Assembly (NCBI RefSeq): GCF_003346515.1
Contig: NZ_QQNA01000035.1
Coordinates: forward strand, 19,069-83,068
Source: Streptomyces corynorhini
Lineage (GTDB): Bacteria; Actinomycetota; Actinomycetes; Streptomycetales; Streptomycetaceae
Direction of reading: 5' to 3'
DNA length: 64,000 bases
The notes under the pieces: model-generated
The model's database searches: none
The model's input: only the letters and a program-made list of their open reading frames with translations
Told to the model about the DNA's origin: nothing
Part shown: piece by piece, positions 51,771 to 60,415 of the stretch
How the letters are laid out: the number at the start of each line of letters is the position of its first letter
Numbering within the stretch: position 1 is the stretch's first letter
Translations under genes and position numbers: made by a program

Positions 51771-51832
51771 TCCTGACCTGAGCACCGGCCGGTGGGCCGA
51801 GATCCCGGCCGGGCGCGGGCACGGCTCGCCTC

Positions 51833-52312
51833 CTACCGTCCGCCCCCGCCCAGCGCCGCCAGCGCCTCGTCCGTCAGCCGGAAGACCGTCCACTCGTCCT
51901 GCGGCAGCGCGCCCAGGGCGCGGTAGAACGCGATCGACGGCTCGTTCCAGTTCAGTACGGACCACTCCAGGCGCCCGTAGCCGCGCTCCCCGCAGATCCG
52001 CGCCAACTCGGCGAGCAGCGCCTTTCCGTGGCCGCCGCCCCGGCGGTCGGGGCGTACGTACAGGTCCTCCAGGTAGATGCCGTGGACCCCGCGCCAGGTC
52101 GAGAAGTTGAGGAACCAGAGCGCGAAGCCGACCGGCTCGCCTTCGTCCGTCTCGGCGAGGTGCGCGTACGCGGCCGGGTGCGGGCCGAAGAGTGCCTCGT
52201 GGAGCTGGGCCTCGGTCGCGCGCGCCTCTTCGGACGCCTTCTCATACTCCGCCAGCTCCTGGATCATCGTGTGGATCACGGGGACATCGGCGGCGGTCGC
52301 GGTACGAATCAT
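51833..52312 (-). CDS. GNAT-family N-acetyltransferase
   Basis: A 159-residue enzyme from ATG 52312 (MIRTATAADVPVIH). Acetyl-CoA motif A is LYVRPDRRGGGHGKALLAELA (about residues 92-112), followed by ERGYGRLEWSVLNWNEPSIAFYRALGA. The GIYLEDLYV segment is typical of the diamine/spermidine acetyltransferase-like group, so a small amine may be the substrate. Cytosolic. It diverges from the rhomboid-like gene at 52510. Confidence 0.92.
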   Translation of the reverse strand: MIRTATAADVPVIHTMIQELAEYEKASEEARATEAQLHEALFGPHPAAYAHLAETDEGEPVGFALWFLNFSTWRGVHGIYLEDLYVRPDRRGGGHGKALLAELARICGERGYGRLEWSVLNWNEPSIAFYRALGALPQDEWTVFRLTDEALAALGGGGR

Positions 52313-52509
52313 GGCCCCAGCCTGCCCGTTTCCCCGGCTGTCGCGCCAGCGGCCGTCCGGCATCGGCGCCGTACGGGGAACACGGCCGCCGTACGGGAAG
52401 CAGCCGCGCGCGTACGCCGTACATCGAAAAGCCGGGAGCCGCGGCTCCCGGCGGGGCGCGGCCCGGCGCTCCGTCGTACGTCGACCGTGTTTCCGCGAGC
52501 GCCACCGGA

Positions 52510-53322
52510 ATGTCAATCACGGATTCGGTCCTGGAGCCGTGGGTGAATCACCCCATGCGCCGCTTCCTCCACACGGTCCGCGTCTGGATCACGAGCGCCC
52601 CCGGCACCTATCTCTGGCTGGCGGCCCTCTTCGTCACGACCGTCGCCCTGCACCGGATGTCACCGGATTTCGAGGAGGACTTCCTGCGCCAGCGCTCGAC
52701 CAACATCCACGAGCTGTCGACCAGTCCCCTGCGGGTGCTGATCTCCAGCGCCTTCTGGATCGACGGCGGCAGCTGGCTCCCGTACGCCGTGCTCTACACG
52801 GTCTTCCACGCCCCGGCCGAGCACTGGCTCGGTACGCCGCGCTGGCTCGCGGTCGTCGCGCTGGCGCACGTCGGCGCGACGCTGATCAGCGAGGGTGTGC
52901 TGAGCTGGGCCGTGCACCACGACCACGCACCGCAGTCGGCGGTCAACACGCTGGACATCGGGGTCAGTTACGCGCTCGCGGGGGTGATCGGCGTGCTGAC
53001 GTACCGGGTGCCCAGGCCCTGGCACCTGCCGTATCTCGGCGCCGTCCTGATCTTCTTCGGCATCCCGCTGATCACCGGCCCTACCTTCACCGACCTCGGC
53101 CACTTCAGCGCGGTCCTGATCGGGCTCGCCTGCTACCCGATCGCGCGCGGAAGGGGACGGGGCCGCGGAAGGGGACAGGGGCCGGGGCTCGGGCTCCGGC
53201 CGGTGCGCGGCGCGGGGCGGGGGACGGACCGGAGGACGGAGCGCGACCGCCGCCGCGGCACGGCAGGGGCGGCGTGGCCGGGCAGGACGGCGCGGACGCG
53301 GATCGCGGCGCGCGGCGCCTAA
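52510..53322 (+). CDS. Rhomboid-like membrane protein
   Basis: A 270-residue protein from ATG 52510. Six hydrophobic helices between residues ~30 and 215. Motifs of the Streptomyces rhomboid-like family are present: an H-rich region HVGATLISEGV, NTLDIGVSYALAG (in place of the GxSG protease serine motif) and DLGHFSAVLIGL with the late His. The canonical Gly-x-Ser-Gly is replaced by GVSYALAG, so Ser is present but activity is uncertain. The last ~55 residues are Arg/Gly-rich and low in complexity. Its stop overlaps the convergent TetR gene by 4 bp. Confidence 0.78.
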   Translation: MSITDSVLEPWVNHPMRRFLHTVRVWITSAPGTYLWLAALFVTTVALHRMSPDFEEDFLRQRSTNIHELSTSPLRVLISSAFWIDGGSWLPYAVLYTVFHAPAEHWLGTPRWLAVVALAHVGATLISEGVLSWAVHHDHAPQSAVNTLDIGVSYALAGVIGVLTYRVPRPWHLPYLGAVLIFFGIPLITGPTFTDLGHFSAVLIGLACYPIARGRGRGRGRGQGPGLGLRPVRGAGRGTDRRTERDRRRGTAGAAWPGRTARTRIAARGA

Positions 53323-53966
53323 CGCGTGGCGTACGCGCGGATGAACGCGTGGACCCCGTCGACCATGGCCCGGCGGAACGTCTCCGGGTCGGCGTGATCG
53401 GGGACCGGTTGGCGCTCGTAGGCCAACAGGACGGTCAGCGCGAAGAAGTGACCGGCGGCCAGGGACGGGTCGTCGGTGTCCAGGAGCCCCGAGTCGGCGA
53501 AGTGGCCGATGCGTTCGGCTGTCATCTCCTCCGTCGGCGCCGTCACGAGATCGTCCTCGGTCGTCGGCGTCCGCAGGCGCTCCTGGGCGACGAGGCCGAA
53601 CACGGCGGCGTAGTGCGCGGAGTGCATCGTCGAGCCGACGTCTATCGCGAACGCGGCGAGCGCCTTCTCCAGCTGCGGCACCGTGGTGATCCCCGCGTCG
53701 TCCGCGAGGTGTTCGTCGATCGCGCGGCGCACCGCGATGGTCACCGAGTCGGACGCGTCCGCGAGGATGGCCAGGAAGAGACGCCGCTTGTCGCCGAAGT
53801 AGTCGTACACCGTGCGCTTCGACACCTCGGCGCGGGCCGCTACGGCGTCCATGCTGACGCGGTCGACTCCCTGGCGCAGGAAGAGGTCACGCGCGGCGTC
53901 GAGGATGGCCGTCCGCTTCGCCGGGGACCCCTCGCGTACCGCCTTCTCCGTACCCGCAGTGCTCAT
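53319..53966 (-). CDS. TetR-family regulator
   Basis: A 215-residue protein; ATG 53966 has GGAGG 4 nt upstream (GTG 53969 is less likely). The DNA-binding domain reads AILDAARDLFLRQGVDRVSM, then AVAARAEVSKRTVYDYFGDK. The ligand domain is helical and includes AIDVGSTMHSAHYAAVFGLV and a C-terminal TetR_C-like segment. No obvious divergent target: the upstream ~400 bp is repeat-filled and gene-free. Confidence 0.93.
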   Translation of the reverse strand: MSTAGTEKAVREGSPAKRTAILDAARDLFLRQGVDRVSMDAVAARAEVSKRTVYDYFGDKRRLFLAILADASDSVTIAVRRAIDEHLADDAGITTVPQLEKALAAFAIDVGSTMHSAHYAAVFGLVAQERLRTPTTEDDLVTAPTEEMTAERIGHFADSGLLDTDDPSLAAGHFFALTVLLAYERQPVPDHADPETFRRAMVDGVHAFIRAYATR

Positions 53967-54362
53967 CACGCCTCCGTGCGCAGGCTACACCAGCGGGTTT
54001 CCCCGTCACACTGCACGGCGCGGTGCACGGCGCGGTGCACGACCAGCGGGCTTACGCGCGTGCAGGCATACGGGCTTACGGGCTTACGGCCCGCCGTCGG
54101 AGTCGCGTGCGCGGCCGAGCGGCCACCACGCCGAGAACGCCGAGAACGCCGAGCGCCGAGCGCCGAGCGCCGCGCACCGCGCACCGCGCACCGCGCGAAA
54201 CGTACGCGGCGACGAGGACGCCTGGCAGCAGCGCGAGGGTCGTGGTCCGGAAGCGCTGCACTCATGACGGGCGATCAGGTCACCGGCGGCCGGACCGGCG
54301 AGTTCGGCCGCGCCCGGGAACGGCGCGGGTCCGCGATGTCCCTGTCCGAGGAGCGCCCGGCC
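53967..54362. repeat. Gene-free interval filled with short tandem repeats
   Basis: Contains GCACGGCGCGGT repeats (about 54012-54045), GGGCTTACG repeats (54050-54085), and runs of ACGCCGAGA, GCCGAGC and GCACCGC units (54120-54200), then CCTATCCCAGGAGCGCCCGGC-type copies (54349-54390) entering the next gene's 3' end. No convincing gene on either strand. Confidence 0.7.
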
Positions 54363-55322
54363 CTATCCCAGGAGCGCCCGGCCCTGCCGACGCTGGGCGG
54401 CGATCGCCAGGGCCGGGAGGGGGGCGATCAGGAGGAGCAGGACGACCAGATCGGGCAGGGACTCCATGAGCCCGCTCGGCCGGACGACGATCGCCTGGAC
54501 ACGGACGAACGCGAACGCCGCGACGGGGATCAGCCACCGGTAGTCGCCGGTCGCGGCCGTCGCCACCCACGCGGCGAGCAGCGCGCCGACTTCGAGGACG
54601 AACAGGCCCCGCTGGAAGGCCGGACTGACGGCGGTGATGTGCAGGCTCCCGGCCACGGACATGGCGAGCGCGACGGGGACCAGCCAGCGGTACGAGTGGC
54701 GCCGCAACCGACCGGGACGGCGGGCCGCCGCCAGCACGGCGCACGCGGCGCACAGCATGCCGGACAGCACCAGGTCACGGGCTGTCATCGGGGCGCCGAG
54801 CCCGTAGTAGCCCAGGCCCGCCTTGCCCTCGTCGCCGAAGACCGTGTTGTCGTTGAACGTGGCGCCCGCCCAGACCATCGTCACCGCGACCGGCAGCGCG
54901 AGCCACGCCTTGCCGCGCAGCAGGGCGATCAGGCAGACCAGCGGCAGCAGCCCGTACGGCAGGAGCCGGGTCCCGCCGGGGCCCCGCGCCCACGGGTACC
55001 AGCCGGAGAAACGGAAGGCGATGGCGTGTCGGCCGGGGTCGATGTGCAGCGCCCAGTGCCAGACATCCTGCAGATACGGCACCAGCGCCAGCGCGGCGAG
55101 GACGAGAGCGGCCAGTTGGACACCGTCCCGCCACCACGGCCCGCCCGTGTCGTCGACGACGGCGCGGGCGCGGGCCTCCACCCCGGCGCGCGCCAGGGCG
55201 ACGACCTCGCGCGGCGGGGGCCAGGAGCGGCCGGGATACGCCTCGGCCAGGCAGGTCAGCAGCTCCTCCCCCTGCCGGGAACGGGAGGACCTGGGGTACG
55301 CGGCGAGCAGCAGACGGTTCAT
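54363..55322 (-). CDS. Multi-pass membrane protein paired with a PadR regulator
   Basis: A 319-residue protein from ATG 55322, overlapping the PadR stop by ATGA (55319-55322). The first ~65 residues are cytoplasmic (RSRQGEELLTCLAEAYPGRSW), resembling the N-terminus of membrane proteins that follow PadR genes. About seven hydrophobic helices follow. No transport motif is recognised. The PadR-membrane protein pair is common in Streptomyces; the membrane protein is usually the PadR target. Confidence 0.82.
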   Translation of the reverse strand: MNRLLLAAYPRSSRSRQGEELLTCLAEAYPGRSWPPPREVVALARAGVEARARAVVDDTGGPWWRDGVQLAALVLAALALVPYLQDVWHWALHIDPGRHAIAFRFSGWYPWARGPGGTRLLPYGLLPLVCLIALLRGKAWLALPVAVTMVWAGATFNDNTVFGDEGKAGLGYYGLGAPMTARDLVLSGMLCAACAVLAAARRPGRLRRHSYRWLVPVALAMSVAGSLHITAVSPAFQRGLFVLEVGALLAAWVATAATGDYRWLIPVAAFAFVRVQAIVVRPSGLMESLPDLVVLLLLIAPLPALAIAAQRRQGRALLG

Positions 55323-55660
55323 GCCGGGGCCGCCCCGGCATCCCGCGAGCGGCCGATGACGAAGGCCGCCGCCTGCCGCATCCGCAGTGCCTCGCGGCCG
55401 AGGGCCTCGGTGCCGTCCTGGGTGAGCCGGTAGTAGCGCCGCGCCCGCCCGTCCACGATCTCCTCGTGGTCGGCTGCCACCAGTCCGGCCCGCTCCATCC
55501 GTTCCAGCGCGCCGTAGAGCGTGCCGACGGCGATCCGCAGCCGCCCGTCGGTGGCCCGCTCGGCGGCCTTGATGATGCCGTAGCCGTGCAGCGGGCCGTC
55601 CATGAGCGCGGCGAGGATGAAGTACTGCGATTCCGTCAGGGACGGACTCTGGCGTGTCAT
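55319..55660 (-). CDS. PadR-family regulator
   Basis: A 113-residue protein from ATG 55660. It shows the PadR pattern ILAALMDGPLHGYGIIKAA, VGTLYGALERMERAGLVAAD and RYYRLTQDGTEAL, with a short C-terminal helix (PadR-s1 type). It represses its own operon as a dimer. A 12-bp inverted repeat at 55662-55698 directly upstream is the likely operator, and TATATG within it ends 8 nt before the ATG, so the mRNA is probably leaderless. Confidence 0.93.
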   Translation of the reverse strand: MTRQSPSLTESQYFILAALMDGPLHGYGIIKAAERATDGRLRIAVGTLYGALERMERAGLVAADHEEIVDGRARRYYRLTQDGTEALGREALRMRQAAAFVIGRSRDAGAAPA

Positions 55661-55661
55661 A

Positions 55662-55698
55662 CGCCGAGCATATATCGAGCTGCGAAATATGCTCGGCG
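55662..55698 (-). promoter_or_regulatory. PadR operator: 12-bp inverted repeat
   Basis: CGCCGAGCATAT and ATATGCTCGGCG form perfect arms around a 13-nt spacer immediately before the padR start codon. The proximal arm contains the likely -10. Confidence 0.8.
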
Positions 55699-55706
55699 AC
55701 GCTCCC

Positions 55707-55761
55707 CTGGACCGGCCTCGGACCGGCCTCGGACCGGCCCTGGACCGGCCCTGGACGGGTC
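55707..55761. repeat. Five tandem copies of an 11-bp unit
   Basis: CTGGACCGGCC / TCGGACCGGCC units from 55707 to 55761, just past the PadR operator. No gene lies over them. Confidence 0.85.
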
Positions 55762-55798
55762 TACGGGGAGAGAGGAACTCTCCGGGGCCGGGGCCAGC

Positions 55799-56353
55799 TC
55801 AGTCCGGGGCCTGACCCGAGCGGCCGTCGGCAGGCCCGGCAGTCGGACCGGCATTCGGGCCGGTGGTCGGACCGGCAGTCGGATCGGTGGTCGGACCGGC
55901 AGTCGGATCGGTGGCCGGATCGGTGGCCGGACCGCCGAACCTCACTCCGGTGAAGTCCCGTCCCATGACGATGTGCCCGTGGTGCACCCCGCCGCTGACC
56001 GTGTTGTACACGGCGGATACCGGCCGGTCGTCCGGCAGCGGGGCCAACTCGTCCAGCAGCACGCGCAGTTCCGCCGCAGCGGCGGGGTCGGCGCGCAGCA
56101 CGCCGCGCAGCCTCGCGCGCCAGAGGGCCTCCACATCGGCGGCGGCCTCCTCGTCGGCCTCGGCGCGGGCGGTGGTCAGCTCCCGCCGGGAGAGCCGCAG
56201 TTCCTCCTCGGCGGCGCTCTCCGCGCTCTCGTCGCCGCCCCTGGCGAGGAAGCGCGCCAGCCGCTGCCGCCCCTGCGTCCAGGCGTCCGAGACCATGAGG
56301 CCGACGAGCGTCGTGGCCCCCGACGCCGCCAGTGCCGCCAACTCGGCTTCCAT
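55799..56353 (-). CDS. Protein with SGGVHHG motif and Pro/Thr/Asp repeat tail
   Basis: A 184-residue protein from ATG 56353. The N-terminal segment (LAALAASGATTLVGLMVSDAW) is hydrophobic for ~20 residues. A charged helix follows (residues 40-85), then a short beta motif YNTVSGGVHHGHIVMGRDF. The last ~45 residues are imperfect repeats of PTAGPTTD, encoded by 24-bp tandem DNA repeats (55835-55935). N..SGG..HG motifs of this type occur in small Streptomyces proteins that I associate with conflict-system modules, but function is not assigned. Confidence 0.75.
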   Translation of the reverse strand: MEAELAALAASGATTLVGLMVSDAWTQGRQRLARFLARGGDESAESAAEEELRLSRRELTTARAEADEEAAADVEALWRARLRGVLRADPAAAAELRVLLDELAPLPDDRPVSAVYNTVSGGVHHGHIVMGRDFTGVRFGGPATDPATDPTAGPTTDPTAGPTTGPNAGPTAGPADGRSGQAPD

Positions 56354-56547
56354 CGCTCCCCCTTGTCCTGCGGAATCCGCCGCGAAGTCCGCGCGACGCC
56401 CCTGCCGAGTCCGCGCGACGCCCCTCGCGACGTTCACCGTGCGTTCCACCGTAGACACGCTTCGGAGCTTTGGGTAGCGGGCCCGCTCCCCCACCGCCAG
56501 GCCGCCGCTTCCCCCTTGTCGCCGCCCCTTCCCTCTTGTCGCCATCT

Positions 56548-57795
56548 CTACGGCGGGCCGGAACCGTTGAGCCAGAAGGCCCCGTACAGCGCGGAGGAGA
56601 GCGCGAGGAGCGTGACGAGCGCCGCCGACAGCGCGGCCGGGCGCTTCGCGAGCCACGCCGCACCCGGGATGAGCAGCGCGAAGGCCGGCAGCAGCAGCCG
56701 GGGCTTCGAGCCGAAGTAGCCGGAGGAGCAGAGCGCGAGCAGCACGATCGAGCCGGTGTAGACCCGCAGCGCCAGCGGGACGGCGGGCCGTCCTTCGACG
56801 TCCTTGAACCCCCGCGCGTAGACCCAGCACAGCAGCCCGACTCCGGCCAGCAGCAGCACCCCCGCCACGAAGGCGGGCCCCGTCAGCAGATCCACGGTGA
56901 ACCGCGCGAAGGCGACACCGCCGTCGAAGCCGTTCCCCCAGCCGCCCTGGACCCGGAGATAGCCCCACGGGCTTCCGGTGGTGAGGCCCACCCAGAGGAA
57001 GAAGGCGAGGAAGCCGAGCGGGGCCAGCAGCGCGCCCACCACGTCGCCTGCGCGCGGGCGCCCGCGTTCCGTACGGCACTCGTACGCCACCGCCGCCCAC
57101 AGCGCGACCGCGACCGCCAGTCCGACGGGCCGGGCGAGCCCGGCGAGCAGCGCCAGCACCCCGGCGGCAGGCCGGTGCCGCGCACGCGTGAGGAGGAGCG
57201 ACCATACGGCCAGCGCCGTGAAGAGGGATTCGCTGTACGCCATGGACTGGACGACGGCGACGGGCACGGACGCCCAGAGGGCCACCGTGAGCAGGGCGGC
57301 GCGCGGCCCGTACACGTCCTCCGCCAGGAAGAAGATCCCGGCGGCGGCCAGCACCGAGCAGACCGCGCTGATCAGCAGCCCGGCGTCCGCGTGGTCCACC
57401 GGGAGGACGGCCGCCACGCCGCCCTCCAGCCAGGGCAGCAGCGGGAAGAACGCCTTGCTGGAGAGCGTGCGGCCGTCGGGCGCGGCGACTTCGAAGCCGT
57501 AGCCGTGTTCGACGATCTGTACGTACCAGAGCGAATCCCAGCGGGCGGAGAGCAGCGTGTACGCGTCCTTGCCACGGGCGTTCGACCACACGGCCAGCAC
57601 CGCGAGGCCGAGCAGGCGGATGGCGACGAAGCACGCGAGGGCGGGCGCGGCGCGGCGCAGCGCGTCGGCGAGGAAGGGGAAGCGGCTCGCGTGCGCGGGC
57701 TCGTGCGCGTGCGCGGGCTCGTGGGCGGGCGCGGGCTCGTGCGCGCCCGCGCTCTTACGCGCGCGCGGGCGGCGGATCTGTCCGTCGCTGTTCAC
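56548..57795 (-). CDS. PIG-V-like mannosyltransferase family membrane protein
   Basis: A 415-residue protein from GTG 57795. After a low-complexity N-terminus (AHEP repeats, residues 18-36) come about ten membrane helices. ARWDSLWYVQIVEHGYG in the first outer loop, with the acidic Asp, and AFFPLLPWL match bacterial relatives of GPI mannosyltransferase 2 (PIG-V), which use polyprenyl-phosphate mannose to mannosylate surface glycans or proteins. The target here is unknown. No glycan genes are adjacent. Confidence 0.85.
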   Translation of the reverse strand: MNSDGQIRRPRARKSAGAHEPAPAHEPAHAHEPAHASRFPFLADALRRAAPALACFVAIRLLGLAVLAVWSNARGKDAYTLLSARWDSLWYVQIVEHGYGFEVAAPDGRTLSSKAFFPLLPWLEGGVAAVLPVDHADAGLLISAVCSVLAAAGIFFLAEDVYGPRAALLTVALWASVPVAVVQSMAYSESLFTALAVWSLLLTRARHRPAAGVLALLAGLARPVGLAVAVALWAAVAYECRTERGRPRAGDVVGALLAPLGFLAFFLWVGLTTGSPWGYLRVQGGWGNGFDGGVAFARFTVDLLTGPAFVAGVLLLAGVGLLCWVYARGFKDVEGRPAVPLALRVYTGSIVLLALCSSGYFGSKPRLLLPAFALLIPGAAWLAKRPAALSAALVTLLALSSALYGAFWLNGSGPP

Positions 57796-57938
57796 CTGCG
57801 CACCCGATCCAGCCTCGTTTCCCCAAGGCCGGCTGTGCTGTCACCCCCGCGCCCCTGCGCCGCGTCCGTGGTGCGGCAGCGCGACGGGGCCCCAAGCTCC
57901 GGCTGTGCGTACCGATTTGGGGCCCCGACCGGAACACA

Positions 57939-58607
57939 CTACCTCGGCGGCCCGGACGGGCCCCAGACCTTGTTCAGATAGGTCAGCACCGCCTGGACCC
58001 GCCGGTGGCCGCTGTCGCTCGGGGGGAGGTCCAGCTTCAGGAAGACGTTGCCGATGTGCTTGCTGACGGCCCGTTCCGTGATGACCAGGGTCCTGCCGAT
58101 CGTGGTGTTGTCGTGGCCCTCGGCCATCAGTTTGAGGACCTCGCCCTCGCGCGGGGTCAGCGAGTCCAGGGGCGAGTCACCGCGCCGGGTGAGGAGTTCG
58201 GTCACCACCTCGGGGTCGAGCGCCGTGCCGCCCGCCGTGACCCGGTCCAGCGCGTCGAGGAACTCGTCGACGCGGCCCACCCGGTCCTTGAGCAGATAGC
58301 CGACGCCCCGCGCGCCGCCGCCCAGCAGTTCGGCGGCGTACGACTCCTCGACGTACTGCGAGAGGACGAGCACCGGCAGCCCGGGAATCTCGGCGCGCGC
58401 GGCGAGCGCGGCGCGCAGCCCCTCGTCGCGGAAGCCGGGCGGCATCCGGACGTCGAGCACGGCGACGTCGGGGCGGTGGGTGAGCAGCGCGGGCAGCACC
58501 TCGGGCCCGGTGCTCACGACGGCCACCACCTCGTGCCCGGCGGAGGAGAGCAGCAGGACGAGCCCTTCCCGCAGCAGGGCATGGTCCTCGGCGATCACCA
58601 CACGCAC
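57939..58607 (-). CDS. LuxR/NarL-family response regulator
   Basis: A 222-residue protein from GTG 58607, overlapping the kinase 3' end by 13 nt. Receiver: VVIAEDHALLREGLVLLL, phosphoacceptor in DVAVLDVRMPPGF, and Lys in GYLLKDRVG. DNA-binding: LTPREGEVLKLMAEGHDN, then TERAVSKHIGNVFLKLDLPP. In Streptomyces such pairs are numerous and self-contained; no target operator is evident here. Confidence 0.93.
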   Translation of the reverse strand: MRVVIAEDHALLREGLVLLLSSAGHEVVAVVSTGPEVLPALLTHRPDVAVLDVRMPPGFRDEGLRAALAARAEIPGLPVLVLSQYVEESYAAELLGGGARGVGYLLKDRVGRVDEFLDALDRVTAGGTALDPEVVTELLTRRGDSPLDSLTPREGEVLKLMAEGHDNTTIGRTLVITERAVSKHIGNVFLKLDLPPSDSGHRRVQAVLTYLNKVWGPSGPPR

Positions 58608-59758
58608 GGCAGCTCCGCTTCGATGACGGTAGGTCCCCCGGCGGGGCTGGTGACGGCGACGGTGCCGTCGAGCGCGGCGACGCGGCGGCGCAGGCCGACC
58701 AGGCCGGTGCCGCCCGCCGCGTCGGCCCCGCCCCTGCCTTCGTCGCGCACCCGTACCCGCAGCGCCGTGGCGGTGCGGGCGAGCCGGACCTCGGCGCGGT
58801 CGGAGCCGCTGTGTTTCGCGGCGTTGGTGAGGGTCTCGGCGACGACGAAGTACGCGGCGGCCTCGACGGCCGCCGGGGCGCGCGGGCCGTTCCCCGAGTC
58901 GCTGAGCCCTTCGGCGCTCACGGTGACGTGGAGGCCGCTGCTGGCGGCGAGCGCCCGGACGGCTCCGGCGAGGCCCCGGTCGGTGAGGATCGGCGGGTGG
59001 ATGCCGCGCACGACGTGGCGCAGCTCGGTCAGCGCCTCCTCGGCCTGGTCCTGCGCGTCGTCGAGCAGCCTGCGCGCGGCGGCCGGGTCGCGGTCGTAGG
59101 CGCGTTTCGCCAGCCCGATGCGCATGGAGAGCGACACCAGTCTGGCCTGCGTACCGTCGTGCAGATCGCGTTCGATCCGGCGCAGTTCGGCGCCGTGGGC
59201 GGCGATCGCCCCGGCCCGGGTCTCGGTCAGCTCCTCGACGCGCTCGACGAGCAGGGCCTTGGGCGAGGGCTTGAGCAGGGCGGTCGACCAGGCGGCGTCG
59301 AGGTCGGCGAGCCGGCCGATCAGCGGGAGCACGAGGGCCCGGCGGCGCAGCAGCCCGCACCAGAGGCCGTCGAGCACCAGCCCCAGCGGCCACAGTGCCA
59401 ACAGCGGCAGGAAGAGGAGGATGCCGTAGGCGTAGTGGGCGGCCATCCAGCGCAGGTCGGCGTAGCTGCCGGGGTCGTGGGTGACCGTGCGCAGCCGGGC
59501 CCGGAGCGGGCCCGTGACCGGCAGGTACGCCTCCGGGATCTCGCGGCCCGTCCATTGGGCCACCCGGCGCCGCTTGGCCCCGGCTATCCGCCGTACCAGC
59601 AGCACCGTCTCGGGCAGCAGTCCGGCGCCGACCACAACGAGGGTGGCGACGGCGGTGAACAGCAGCACGGTGATGAAGAGGTACGAGCCGAAGGTCAGCG
59701 CCGCCACGGCGGCGAGCTGGGCGGTGGCGCGCGCCGCCTGTCGTACCGTCTTCCGCAT
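58595..59758 (-). CDS. Sensor histidine kinase, HisKA_3 type
   Basis: A 387-residue protein. ATG 59758 is preferred because TAAAAT (59771-59766) ends 7 nt upstream, indicating a leaderless message; ATG 59767 lies inside that box. Membrane helices occur at about residues 12-45 and 105-145. The phosphoacceptor is RRIERDLHDGTQARLVS (His near 200). The ATPase domain has VVAETLTNAAKHS and GTGLVGLRRRVAALDG. It signals to the regulator encoded downstream (13-nt overlap). Confidence 0.93.
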   Translation of the reverse strand: MRKTVRQAARATAQLAAVAALTFGSYLFITVLLFTAVATLVVVGAGLLPETVLLVRRIAGAKRRRVAQWTGREIPEAYLPVTGPLRARLRTVTHDPGSYADLRWMAAHYAYGILLFLPLLALWPLGLVLDGLWCGLLRRRALVLPLIGRLADLDAAWSTALLKPSPKALLVERVEELTETRAGAIAAHGAELRRIERDLHDGTQARLVSLSMRIGLAKRAYDRDPAAARRLLDDAQDQAEEALTELRHVVRGIHPPILTDRGLAGAVRALAASSGLHVTVSAEGLSDSGNGPRAPAAVEAAAYFVVAETLTNAAKHSGSDRAEVRLARTATALRVRVRDEGRGGADAAGGTGLVGLRRRVAALDGTVAVTSPAGGPTVIEAELPCVW

Positions 59759-59765
59759 GCCGGTC

Positions 59766-59771
59766 ATTTTA
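59766..59771 (-). promoter_or_regulatory. -10 box of a leaderless promoter (kinase gene)
   Basis: TAAAAT on the minus strand, 7 nt before ATG 59758. Confidence 0.5.
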
Positions 59772-59815
59772 GGTACGTCTCGCCCATCGCTGCGGTGAGG
59801 CAGATCTCGCCCATC

Positions 59816-59953
59816 GGTGCGGCCGGTCGGTGCGCCCGGGACCGGTGCGGCCGGTCGGTGCGCCCGGCCGGTGCGCCCGTCGGGGCGGCCGGGCGGGCGC
59901 GCGTACGGGGGTGACCGGCGCGCGGGTGACCGGCGCGGGTGACCGGCGCGGGT
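59816..59953. repeat. Short tandem repeats between kinase and ferredoxin genes
   Basis: Two blocks: GGTGCGGCCGGTC / GGTGCGCCCGG units at 59816-59880 and 12-bp GGTGACCGGCGC units, repeated about four times, at 59910-59953. No gene lies over them. Confidence 0.75.
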
Positions 59954-59958
59954 CCGTG

Positions 59959-60168
59959 CTACTTCTCCACCAGCCGGATCGCGGCCGCCGGGCAGATGGC
60001 GGCGGCCTCGCGCACCTCTTCGTGCAGCTCGGCGCCGGGGTGCTCGTTGAGCACGACGGCCACCCCGTCCTCGTCGCGCTGGTCGAAGACGTCGGGGGCG
60101 GCCATGACGCACTGCCCCGCCGCGACGCACTTCGGCTCGTCGAGTTCCACTCGCATGTCGACACTCAT
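59959..60168 (-). CDS. [3Fe-4S] ferredoxin, P450 type
   Basis: A 69-residue acidic protein from ATG 60168 with GAGGAG upstream. Three cysteines remain for the cluster: Cys14 and Cys20 (KCVAAGQCVMAAP) and Cys59 (ICPAAAI); the residue between, Ala17, replaces the fourth, so the cluster is [3Fe-4S]. Such ferredoxins deliver electrons to Streptomyces P450s. The P450 at 62690-63922 is the nearest candidate partner, although three regulator genes lie between. Confidence 0.93.
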   Translation of the reverse strand: MSVDMRVELDEPKCVAAGQCVMAAPDVFDQRDEDGVAVVLNEHPGAELHEEVREAAAICPAAAIRLVEK

Positions 60169-60415
60169 GATCTTCTCCTCGGTGGGGGTGCTCCCGTAGG
60201 GGAGCCGTGAGGGTGACGCGGGCCGTCCGGCGCTCGTCGTCCGGCACCGGAGAGGGCCGGGACGGGTCCAGGACAGGGCCGGGTCCAAGACGGGGCCGGG
60301 ACCAGGACGGGGCCGGGACCCATGCAACCGGACCGGGCTGACGCCTTCCGGCCGGTTACCTGACCGCAAGCGGACGTGACGGGGATCACGTATCGGGGGT
60401 GGGTGGGCCGGGCGG

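Noticed and set aside
52077..55433. A 1118-codon plus-strand frame
   Set aside because: It crosses GNAT, TetR and PadR-operon genes in antisense or wrong frame and holds no recognisable domain.
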